DNA from: Solimonas_A sp052035235
Lineage (GTDB): Bacteria > Pseudomonadota > Gammaproteobacteria > Nevskiales > Nevskiaceae
Assembly: GCA_052035235.1 (NCBI GenBank)
Contig: JBPOHT010000037.1
Span: forward strand, 44,073 to 108,072
Direction: 5' to 3'
DNA: 64,000 nt
The stretch's first letter is position 1, and each line of letters begins with the position of its first letter. Shown here piece after piece: positions 57,421 to 64,000 of this stretch. The notes under the pieces were generated by a model. It was given only the letters and a program-made list of their open reading frames with translations, had not been told where the DNA came from and made no database searches. Both the position numbers and the translations under genes were made by a program.

Positions 57421-58692
57421 TCAGGCCGTAATGGTTTCCAGCCCGCCCAGGTACGGACGCAGCGCTGCCGGAATCTCCACCGAGCCGTCCGCCTGCTGGT
57501 AGTTCTCCAGTATGGCCACCAGGGTGCGCCCTACGGCCAGCCCCGAACCATTGAGCGTATGCAGCAGCTCCGGCTTGCCGTTGGCGCCGCGGTAGCGCGC
57601 CAGCATGCGGCGCGCCTGGAAATCCTCGCAGTTGGAGCAGGAGCTGATCTCGCGGTAGCGCTGCTGCGAGGGCAGCCAGACCTCGATGTCGTAGGTCTTG
57701 GCGGCGCCGGCGCCCATGTCGCCAGTGCACAGCGCCAGCACGCGATACGGCAGCTCCAGCTTCTGCAGGATCGCCTCGGCATGCCGCGTCAGCTGTTCCA
57801 GCGTCTCGTAGGACTGCGAGGGCTCCACGGCATGCACCAGTTCCACCTTCTCGAACTGGTGCTGGCGGATCATGCCCTTGGTGTCACGGCCGGCCGAACC
57901 GGCTTCCGAGCGGAAGCAGGGCGTGTGCGCCACCCAGCGGCGCGGCAGGCTTTCCGCGGCGACGATCTCCTCACGCAGCAGGTTGGTGACCGGCACCTCC
58001 GCCGTCGGGATCAGGAACCACTCCTGCTCGCCCTTGAGCGCGAACAGGTCCTCGCCGAACTTCGGCAGCTGGCCGGTGCCGCGCAGCGAGGCAGCATTGA
58101 CGATGTAGGGAACGTACACCTCCTCGTAGCCATGCTCACGGCTATGCACGTCGAGCATGAACTGCACCAGGGCACGGTGCAGGCGCGCCAGGCCACCGCG
58201 CAGTACGGTGAAGCGCGCCCCGGTCAGCTTGACGCCGGCGGCGAAGTCCATCTGGCCCAGCGCCTCACCGAGATCGGCGTGATCCTTGGGATTCTCGAGA
58301 CTGCGCGGGGTGCCCCAGCGACGCACCTCGACATTGTCGTTCTCGTCCTTGCCATCCGGCACCGAGGCGTGCGGCAGGTTGGGCAGCCGCAGCGCAAAGT
58401 CCTCGAACTCCATCTGCAGCGCCGACAGGGCCTGCTCGTTGTCGCCGAGCTGGCGCTTGAGCGCGTCCATGCTCTCCAGGATCGGCGTGACGTCCTCGCC
58501 CTTGGCCTTGGCCAGGCCGATACGCTTGGAGCCGGCGTTGCGTTCGGACTGCAGGCGCTCGGTCTCGGTCTGGAGCTGCTTGCGGCGGGCTTCCAGGGCA
58601 TTGAAGCGGTCAAGGTCGAAAGCGAAGCCGCGGCGCGCGAGCTGCGCGGCGACCTGCTCCGTCTGGCTGCGGAGAAGCTTGGGGTCGAGCAT
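57421..58692 (-). CDS. serS: Seryl-tRNA synthetase
   Basis: A protein of 423 residues. N-terminal coiled-coil arm (RKQLQTETERLQSERNAGSK), class II motifs: TGQLPKFGEDLFAL, FRSEAGSAGRDTKGMIRQHQ (motif 2), and GSGLAVGRTLVAILENYQQA (motif 3). Charges tRNA-Ser and tRNA-Sec. Gammaproteobacterial type by sequence. It lies beside crcB, as in many gammaproteobacteria. Confidence 0.97.
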   Translation of the reverse strand: MLDPKLLRSQTEQVAAQLARRGFAFDLDRFNALEARRKQLQTETERLQSERNAGSKRIGLAKAKGEDVTPILESMDALKRQLGDNEQALSALQMEFEDFALRLPNLPHASVPDGKDENDNVEVRRWGTPRSLENPKDHADLGEALGQMDFAAGVKLTGARFTVLRGGLARLHRALVQFMLDVHSREHGYEEVYVPYIVNAASLRGTGQLPKFGEDLFALKGEQEWFLIPTAEVPVTNLLREEIVAAESLPRRWVAHTPCFRSEAGSAGRDTKGMIRQHQFEKVELVHAVEPSQSYETLEQLTRHAEAILQKLELPYRVLALCTGDMGAGAAKTYDIEVWLPSQQRYREISSCSNCEDFQARRMLARYRGANGKPELLHTLNGSGLAVGRTLVAILENYQQADGSVEIPAALRPYLGGLETITA

Positions 58693-58782
58693 GGGAGGAG
58701 TCCGTGATTCTTGTGGCGCGTATTGTAGGCGCCAGAAACCCGGGAGCCTACGCTTATCGGTGGGCGAGCCCGCTCCGCCGGC

Positions 58783-59154
58783 TCAGGCGTAGCGCCGCAA
58801 CAGCGCCATGCCCAGGACACAGGCCGCCAGGCACAGGACCAGGTTCAGAGCGGCGTTGGCGGCGGCAGCGGCCATCTGCCCCTCCTCCGCCAGGCGCACC
58901 GTCTCCAGCGAAAAGGCCGAGAAGGTGGTGAAGCCGCCCAGCACGCCGACGGCCGCGAACAGGCGGACGGTCTCGCCCCCTGCCCCGCCCCGGAACGCCA
59001 GCCAGCCGGTCAAAAGGCCCATCGCCAGACCCCCGACCACATTGACCGCCATCGTCCCCCACGGCCAGCCGGAGGCCGGCACCAGACGCCCGACGCCGTA
59101 GCGCGCGACCGCGCCCAGCGCCCCGCCTGCTGCAACGATCAGAACACGTGTCAT
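58783..59154 (-). CDS. crcB: Fluoride ion exporter CrcB/Fluc
   Basis: A protein of 123 residues with four TM helices. Family motifs GGALGAVARYGVGRL, GTMAVNVVGGLAMGLL (channel Asn) and GVLGGFTTFSAFSLET (Phe box and Na site). Dual-topology dimer exporting fluoride. No fluoride riboswitch is seen in the 84 bases before the start codon. It may belong to the serS side or to the foreign right-hand segment. Confidence 0.95.
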   Translation of the reverse strand: MTRVLIVAAGGALGAVARYGVGRLVPASGWPWGTMAVNVVGGLAMGLLTGWLAFRGGAGGETVRLFAAVGVLGGFTTFSAFSLETVRLAEEGQMAAAAANAALNLVLCLAACVLGMALLRRYA

Positions 59155-59237
59155 GGTGCGGGCTTATACACATCGTGCGGCCTTGTGTGAGCAGCAGATC
59201 GGGGCAAGCTGCGTGGGACAGGGTGAGGGGTGATCCG

Positions 59238-59414
59238 ATGTTCTGGTTCTTTGGCGCGGGCGCGCTGGCCGGAGCCCTTTGGGGGCTCGCGGTCGCCTTC
59301 GCGAGCTAGCTGGTCAGGAAGACCCGGAAACTGCCGAAATGGCCCATCGCGGCGGGCGCCGTACTGGGTCTGATTCCCGCTCTTCAAATGCTTGCCGAGG
59401 GAGAAATCTGGTGA
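59238..59414 (+). pseudogene. Small membrane protein gene interrupted by an in-frame TAG
   Basis: From ATG 59238 the frame reads MFWFFGAGALAGALWGLAVA, FAS, then TAG at 59307-59309, then continues LVRKTRKLPKWPIAAGAVLG and LIPALQMLAEGEIW to TGA 59412-59414. The second stop overlaps the GTG start of the DUF2214 gene (GTGA), as in a coupled operon, so a 57-codon-plus gene once read through. A single CAG-to-TAG or GAG-to-TAG change, or a sequencing error, would explain it. Confidence 0.55.
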
Positions 59415-59851
59415 CCGATCTGGTTCTGGCCATTGTCCATCACATCCTGGTCTTCGGACTGGTCGCCATGATGATTGCGACGCGAACCCTGCTGAGCGCG
59501 TCGACACCCGACGTCAGACGGCTGGCGCGGGTCGATGCCGGCGCAGGCGGCCTGTCGGCGGTCGTGCTCGCGGTCGGGGTGGCGCGGGCCATCTGGGGCG
59601 GCAAGGGCTGGGCCTTCTACGAAGCCAACCCCTTTTTCTGGGGCAAGATCGCCTGTTTCCTGCTGATCGGCGCCCTGACTGTCCCGGGCACTATCGCCTT
59701 CCTGAAGTGGAGCAAGGCGATGAAGGCGGACGCGGCCTTCCGCCCCGATCCGGCCGAGGTCGCCCGCCTGCGGGGCCTTACCGGCCTGCAGGCGCTTGTA
59801 CTGGTTGTGCTTCTGGCCTGCGCCGCCGCCATGGCCCGCTGGCCCTTCTGA
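59411..59851 (+). CDS. DUF2214 family membrane protein
   Basis: A protein of 146 residues from GTG 59411 (GGGAG upstream at 59399-59403). Four membrane segments, with TDLVLAIVHHILVFGLVAMM, WGGKGWAFYEANPFFWGKIA and IGALTVPGTIAFLKW, the DUF2214 layout. His pair in the first helix could bind metal or haem. Family function unknown. Confidence 0.85.
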   Translation: MTDLVLAIVHHILVFGLVAMMIATRTLLSASTPDVRRLARVDAGAGGLSAVVLAVGVARAIWGGKGWAFYEANPFFWGKIACFLLIGALTVPGTIAFLKWSKAMKADAAFRPDPAEVARLRGLTGLQALVLVVLLACAAAMARWPF

Positions 59852-59994
59852 AGGAAACTTCACTTGCCGGACCGCAGGGTTAACAGCGATAGCTGAAGCG
59901 GGGCCGCTTCGCGTCCTGAGAGAACGCCGTCCGTCCGGCGGCGCGATCTGCCATAGTGGCTGGCGAAGCTTGAATCAGAGGACCGCCGACGCGC

Positions 59995-61206
59995 ATGTCG
60001 CACGACGATCATCACCATACCGGCCACGACCCGCACGCCGGCCACGGCTCCGTCACTGACGGCGGCCACGGCGGCCACGGTCACGACCAGCGTCTGCAGG
60101 CCGCCAACCCGCCACCGCCGGGCGCCTCGGACCATGCCGACCGCGTGGCGCCTCACCCGACGTCGCACGCGGCCGCCACGCCCCTGCGCAGCGCCGACGG
60201 CATCCTGCGCCCCATTCAGGACAGCGAATATTTCTCGCACGATCCGGCCTCGATCGCCGCGGTGTCGTCCCACATCGACGAGTATTTCAACCAGCCTCTG
60301 GACCTGTTCCCCTTCTGGGAAAGCGAGGGCAAGCCGGATCGCTTCCACGTCCTGTTCAGCCGCCAGATCGAGGAACGATTCCCGGTCGACAGCGACCTGC
60401 GCAAACACATCCACGACTACGGCCGTCGCGTCTTCAAGGCGCTGGTGGTCCATGTGTCGGTCAAGCGACTGAGCCAGGCGCTGGCCATGATCGCCTTCAC
60501 CCTGCTGGCGACCCTGGGACCGACCTGGTTCACGACCTGGACCGGCTCCGCCCCGGTCGGTCTCGGCCTGGCCTTCGGCGCCATGCTCGCTGTGCTTGGC
60601 GTGTTCTGGGCGGCGCAGGCGATCCTCTTCACCCAATACCGGTTCCAGCTGGAGAACGACTCCTACGAGCTGTCGCGCGAGATCGTTCAGCGCACCCGCG
60701 AGCTGCAGAACCTGTTCACCTCCGCCCGCGCCATGGCCGATCAGGCCGAGACGCAATACCAGATGGACGGCAAGGGCTGGGGCCAGCGCGCCCTGTATCT
60801 GACCCGCCTGACCATGTGGATCGGCGCGCGGATGGAGTACCTTGAAAAGTACGTCCAGATGGAGCTGTGGCGCATCCGCCGCGAGCGCTACTGGATGCGC
60901 TGGGCGCAGCGGATCATGACCCCGCTGGTCCTGATCGTCTGGCTGGCCCTGTTCGCGCTGGAACCCGCCCCGGCCGACGCCACCGCCTTCCGGGCGCTGC
61001 AGGGCGTCGCGGTCCTGCTGGGGGTGCTGGTCAGCTGGCTGTCCTATTTCCGCTGGCGCACGCCGGTCTCGGCCGTTCAGGACAAGCTCGGCGTCGAGGG
61101 CTGGGTCCGCTACGCCTCGCTGGACGTCGACAACGCCGTCGCCGACCAGGTCCGCCGCGACAAGGAACGTCTGGTCGAGTACCGGGCGCTCACGAGAGGC
61201 AGGTAG
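59995..61206 (+). CDS. Membrane protein with histidine-rich N-terminus
   Basis: A protein of 403 residues. The first 30 residues hold many His, Gly and Asp (HDDHHHTGHDPHAGHG, GGHGGHGHDQ), then a soluble part (FSHDPASIAAVSSHIDEYFN, LFPFWESEGKPDRFHVLFS), TMs near residues 155-200 (LAMIAFTLLATLGPTWFTTW, GLAFGAMLAVLGVFWAAQAI), a coiled region (SYELSREIVQRTRELQNLFT) and two more TMs (LVLIVWLALFALEPA, LQGVAVLLGVLVSWLSYF). The His-rich end suggests metal binding. Family not recognised. Confidence 0.7.
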   Translation: MSHDDHHHTGHDPHAGHGSVTDGGHGGHGHDQRLQAANPPPPGASDHADRVAPHPTSHAAATPLRSADGILRPIQDSEYFSHDPASIAAVSSHIDEYFNQPLDLFPFWESEGKPDRFHVLFSRQIEERFPVDSDLRKHIHDYGRRVFKALVVHVSVKRLSQALAMIAFTLLATLGPTWFTTWTGSAPVGLGLAFGAMLAVLGVFWAAQAILFTQYRFQLENDSYELSREIVQRTRELQNLFTSARAMADQAETQYQMDGKGWGQRALYLTRLTMWIGARMEYLEKYVQMELWRIRRERYWMRWAQRIMTPLVLIVWLALFALEPAPADATAFRALQGVAVLLGVLVSWLSYFRWRTPVSAVQDKLGVEGWVRYASLDVDNAVADQVRRDKERLVEYRALTRGR

Positions 61207-61209
61207 GGA

Positions 61210-61327
61210 CTAGGGATTAGGTTCCAGGGATTAGGGATTAGGAGATGCAGGTTCGGCCGGTGATCGACGGACTTGGGCCGCTTCAGCCAAGCCCCCCCAA
61301 TCCCTAATCCCTAATCCCTAGAACCTG
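61210..61327. repeat. Inverted TAATCCC/GGGATTA repeat array
   Basis: Left arm (61210-61242) has three GGGATTAGG units with a GTTCCA interruption; right arm (61297-61327) has AATCCCTAATCCCTAATCCC and then TAGAACCTGG, matching the left in reverse. The arms flank 54 bases and form a strong stem. It sits at the convergent 3' ends of two genes and serves as a terminator-like element. Confidence 0.8.
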
Positions 61328-61824
61328 GAACCGAGATTGCTTTCCACCGACCGGGCGTCATAGGCGTCCGGGCGGTCGGGGCGACGGCCGTTGCCCATCA
61401 CCACCTCCAGCGTGGTCGAGGTCGCCGACGGCCCGCTGAAGTTCAGACCGACCCCGACGCCCACACCCGATCCCGAATAGCTGCCGTAGCGGCCCGAGCC
61501 CCGGCTGGAGCCATAGCCGACGCCGACGCTGGGACGCACGCCGCCGGCGCTGTCCGGACGGCCATCGGTCCAGCGCTGGGTGACCTCGAACCAGTCGTAG
61601 CCTTGCGAAGTCGTCAGCTGGGCGGCGCGCAGCAGGGCGTAATCCGCAACCGGCCCGGGCGCGCCGACACCATTGTAGGTCACTCGATAGCGGTTGGATT
61701 CGATCCGCTGCTCGGCATAGCCCTGCCCGCCCGGCGAGGTCTGCGCGCCATAGGGCGCAAGGCTGGCGCAGGCCGCGAGGCCCAGTCCGGCCACGGCGAT
61801 CAGGGGAAGGGTCAGGCGCTTCAT
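61318..61824 (-). CDS. CC0125/CC1285-type lipoprotein
   Basis: A protein of 168 residues. Lipoprotein signal (LTLPLIAVAGLGLAAC, lipobox LAAC), then YAEQRIESNRYRVTYNGVGA, YALLRAAQLTTSQGYDWFEV and a glycine/serine-rich end (YGSSRGSGRYGSYSGSGVGV). Known mainly from Caulobacterales. Its stop is inside the inverted repeat. Confidence 0.8.
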   Translation of the reverse strand: MKRLTLPLIAVAGLGLAACASLAPYGAQTSPGGQGYAEQRIESNRYRVTYNGVGAPGPVADYALLRAAQLTTSQGYDWFEVTQRWTDGRPDSAGGVRPSVGVGYGSSRGSGRYGSYSGSGVGVGVGLNFSGPSATSTTLEVVMGNGRRPDRPDAYDARSVESNLGSRF

Positions 61825-61878
61825 GGCGTTAACTCCGTGTGCTGGAGAAAGCGTCGCCGGGGGTGCGAGGTTCCTGCT

Positions 61879-62607
61879 TCAGTCCAGGCCGGCTTCGGAC
61901 ATCAACGCCCGGAAGTCCTCCGGAACCGGCGCCTCGACCACCGTCTGCCCGCCCTCGGGATGCGGAAACGCCAGCTTCGCCGCGTGCAGCATCAGCCGCG
62001 GCGCCGGCTTCCCGGCGAAGGTCAGCGCGCCGCCATAGCGGACATCCCCGACCAGCGGCCGCCCGATCGACGCCATGTGCACCCGCAGTTGGTGCATCCG
62101 CCCGGTGGCGGGCTCCAGTTCCACCAGCGCCCCCTCCTCCGACGTCGCCAGCGTGCGATAGCGGCTCACCGCCGCCTGCGCTCCCGGCGTGTCGGCGGTC
62201 ACGACGCGCATATAGCTCTCGCGCCCGATCTCCTGCCGCAGCAACGGCGCCTCGATGGTCCCCGACGCCGGTTCCGGCGCACTGGCAATCAGGGCGAGGT
62301 AGGTCTTCCGGAATCGCTTGGCCTGCAGCGCCTTGCCGAGGAAGCCTGCCGCCGGCTTGGTCTTGGCCGCCAGAATCACGCCTGAGGTATCGCGATCCAG
62401 CCGGTGCACCAGCTCCGGCCGCTTGCCGTTCGAGCGCATGAAGGCCCACAGCAGGTCGTCCAGCGTATGCGCCTTGATCCGCCCGCCCTGGCTCGACAGG
62501 CCGGACGGCTTGTTCAGCACGAGGATGTGCGAGTCCTGCACAAGGACCATGGCCCGGACGGCGGCGACATCCTCGGGCGTCAGGGAAACAGGGGCGCGGG
62601 CGCTCAC
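61879..62607 (-). CDS. RluA-family pseudouridine synthase
   Basis: A protein of 242 residues. VLNKPSGLSSQGG, then HRLDRDTSGVILAAKT with the catalytic Asp, and GRMHQLRVHMASIGRPLVGD. The S4 domain of many RluA members is missing and the length is short, as in RluC/D-like alphaproteobacterial forms. The rRNA target is not predictable. Its start overlaps the stop of the next gene by ATGA. Confidence 0.9.
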   Translation of the reverse strand: MSARAPVSLTPEDVAAVRAMVLVQDSHILVLNKPSGLSSQGGRIKAHTLDDLLWAFMRSNGKRPELVHRLDRDTSGVILAAKTKPAAGFLGKALQAKRFRKTYLALIASAPEPASGTIEAPLLRQEIGRESYMRVVTADTPGAQAAVSRYRTLATSEEGALVELEPATGRMHQLRVHMASIGRPLVGDVRYGGALTFAGKPAPRLMLHAAKLAFPHPEGGQTVVEAPVPEDFRALMSEAGLD

Positions 62608-63026
62608 GCGACGGGCGTCTTCGGCGTCCAGCGGATGCGGCCCGAGCGGGCGATCAGGCCGGTGGCGATGCCGACGACGATCCCCAGCGCCGGACCGATG
62701 ATCACGGTGTTGATCAGGATGCGGTGGGCCGGAATGACATTGCCGCCGAACTGGTTCTCCAGATTGGCGGACAGGCGGGCGTTCAGGTGAATGGCCCAGG
62801 CCATCAGGATCACCGCCAGACCACCGGCCAGAAGCGCGCGGGCGCGGCCCAGCGGGGCCAGCAGGAAGATGATGGCGGCGGCATAGCTGGCCATGGCGAC
62901 CATCTCGGTCGCCTGCCCGGCCCCGACCCCCAGCCGGTGGCCGACGGCCATCTGGATCAGCACGCCGAAGCCGATCAGGCAGGCGGCGGCGAGGATGAGG
63001 GTCAGGCGGGGCGCGGTCACGGTCAT
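62604..63026 (-). CDS. Membrane protein of unknown function
   Basis: A protein of 140 residues with four TM segments (LTLILAAACLIGFGVLIQMA, AAIIFLLAPLGRARALLAGG, LAVILMAWAIHLNARL, GPALGIVVGIATGLIA). Coupled to the RluA gene by ATGA. No family recognised. Confidence 0.6.
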   Translation of the reverse strand: MTVTAPRLTLILAAACLIGFGVLIQMAVGHRLGVGAGQATEMVAMASYAAAIIFLLAPLGRARALLAGGLAVILMAWAIHLNARLSANLENQFGGNVIPAHRILINTVIIGPALGIVVGIATGLIARSGRIRWTPKTPVA

Positions 63027-63070
63027 GCCGCGAGGCTTACCACGAACCGCGCCCGACCCAAGCCGTCAGT

Positions 63071-63514
63071 TCAGCGCAGCACGCCCTTCTTCGCCATGGT
63101 CCAGGCGTACCAGAGCAGGAAGGCCGCGACGGCCATGATGACGAAGGGCATGTAGCCCATCATCTCCATGCCGACCGGCGGCGGCGGCGGCGGATCGATC
63201 ATCTTGCCGTAGATCAGGCTGATCAGCGCGCCCAGCGCCGAGGCCGCGAAGGCCCAGACCGCCAGCTTGTTGCGCAGCAGCAGCAGGATCGAGCCGATCA
63301 CGGCGCCCCAGACGCCCAGGATCCACGGCCCGTACATCCAGTTGGGCATGGCCATGAAGTACTCGATCATGGCCTGATCGAAGCCCGCCTCGCGCATATA
63401 GGCCTCGCCGCGCGTGGTGGTCTGGATGAAGTCGAACGCGCCGAAGCCGTTCCACAGAAGCGAGATCACGCCCACGACCCAGATGTGCCAGGGCGTCCTT
63501 ACCGTCATGCTCAT
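63071..63514 (-). CDS. Four-helix membrane protein of unknown function
   Basis: A protein of 147 residues. TM segments: WVVGVISLLWNGFGAFDFIQ, WILGVWGAVIGSILLLL, LAVWAFAASALGALISLIYG and FVIMAVAAFLLWYAWTMAKK; a run PPPPPPV lies between the third and fourth. The FDFIQTTTR start recalls a group of alphaproteobacterial inner-membrane proteins. Function unknown. Confidence 0.62.
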   Translation of the reverse strand: MSMTVRTPWHIWVVGVISLLWNGFGAFDFIQTTTRGEAYMREAGFDQAMIEYFMAMPNWMYGPWILGVWGAVIGSILLLLRNKLAVWAFAASALGALISLIYGKMIDPPPPPPVGMEMMGYMPFVIMAVAAFLLWYAWTMAKKGVLR

Positions 63515-63577
63515 TGTTCCCTCCCCAGAGAAAGCTGACGGCGGGAGGATGCGCGCGAACTTCCCCTACGGCAACGG

Positions 63578-64000
63578 TTAGTCTTCGCCGCCCTTTGACT
63601 GCTTGCGCGCCCGCATTTCGGCCCAGCGTTCCAGCCGGTCCTTGACCTTGGCCTCATGCCCCTCGCCCTTCGGCCTGTAGAAGGTCCGGCGCTCCATGCC
63701 CTCGGGGAAATAGTTGGCGCCCGAGAAGCCGTCCTCGGCGTCCGGGTCGTACTGGTAGCCCTTGCCGTAGCCGAGCTCCTTCAGCAGCTTCGTCGGCGCG
63801 TTGCGGATGTTCGCCGGCGGCATCAACGAACCGGTCTCGTGCGCCGCCTTCCGCGCCGCCTTGTAGCCCTCATAGACGGCGACTGACTTGGGCGCGGTGG
63901 CCAGATGCACCACCGCCTGCGCCAGCGCCAGCTCGCCCTCGGGGCTGCCGAGGAAGTCGTAGGTGTCCTTGGCCGCATTGGCGACGAGGATGGACAGCGG
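63578..64000 (-). CDS. rarA: Replication-associated recombination protein RarA, C-terminal part
   Basis: The last 140 residues; the gene runs off the right edge. Read from base 64000: LSILVANAAKDTYDFLGSPE, GELALAQAVVHLATAPKS, then SLMPPANIRNAPTKLLKELG, YGKGYQYDPDAEDGFSGANY, FPEGMERRTFYRPK. The C-terminal domain of RarA/MgsA. The wording GSLMPPANIRNAPTK and FSGANYFPEGM is alphaproteobacterial rather than gammaproteobacterial in type. Confidence 0.92.
   Translation of the reverse strand, partial: PLSILVANAAKDTYDFLGSPEGELALAQAVVHLATAPKSVAVYEGYKAARKAAHETGSLMPPANIRNAPTKLLKELGYGKGYQYDPDAEDGFSGANYFPEGMERRTFYRPKGEGHEAKVKDRLERWAEMRARKQSKGGED

Noticed and set aside
58693..58782. Gap between serS and crcB as a small gene or riboswitch
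   Set aside because: No open frame with a start signal and no fluoride-riboswitch-like fold could be recognised.

Overview
The window is GC-rich DNA from a gammaproteobacterium. The order dapB / carA-carB-greA-rlmE-ftsH-folP-glmM-tpiA-secG-tRNA-Leu-tRNA-fMet (about 10.4-24.3 kb, minus strand) is that of pseudomonads and relatives. A Vfr/Crp regulator, CysB, DUF1249, RsmJ and DUF934 fit a Nevskiales/Xanthomonadales-like lineage, but that placement is inference.

Region 1 (1-10.4 kb) is an integrated accessory element. It abuts the 3' end of the initiator tRNA gene, where rimP-nusA-infB would normally follow. It holds a truncated phage-type repressor on the left, a promoter overlapped by TTAC/GTAA dyads, and a long series of overlapping small genes. 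At its heart is a complete diversity-generating retroelement (DGR): an Avd-like protein, a reverse transcriptase, one adenine-rich template repeat (TR, 5302-5417) and four variable repeats (VR) at the 3' ends of four small DUF1566-like target genes. All 49 TR/VR differences fall on template adenines. The TR is unusual in being in frame inside the RT open reading frame, which overlaps avd by ATGA. A large serine recombinase closes the element and takes its last 14 codons and stop from the antisense strand of tRNA-fMet. No capsid, tail or portal genes are seen, so in this window it looks like an integrative element or part of a prophage.

Region 2 (10.4-32 kb) is core housekeeping: tRNAs, protein export, glycolysis, peptidoglycan and folate precursors, FtsH, rRNA methylation, carbamoyl phosphate and lysine synthesis, NTP cleansing, two thioesterases, RsmJ, SixA, a gamma-carbonic-anhydrase-like protein, an arylesterase, phosphoglucomutase and a response regulator.

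Region 3 (32-49.5 kb) is envelope and signalling: a 1917-residue fusion (GMC oxidoreductase, alpha/beta hydrolase, PhoD-like phosphatase) overlapping a hybrid histidine kinase, a Vfr/Crp protein, and a likely envelope operon (DUF4282, DUF1302, two paralogous beta-repeat membrane-anchored proteins, an Abi-alpha-like protein, DUF445, a LolA-like protein) with a divergent AraC regulator.

Region 4 (50.5-57.4 kb) is assimilatory sulfate reduction: cysG, a TauE/SafE permease, cysB, a siroheme sulfite reductase and DUF934, followed by an outer-membrane protein pair and a strong terminator. serS and crcB come next.

Region 5 (about 59.2-64 kb) reads like Caulobacterales DNA: a CC0125/CC1285-type lipoprotein, an alphaproteobacterial-type rarA 3' end and TAATCCC repeats. 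It is either acquired DNA or an assembly chimera.
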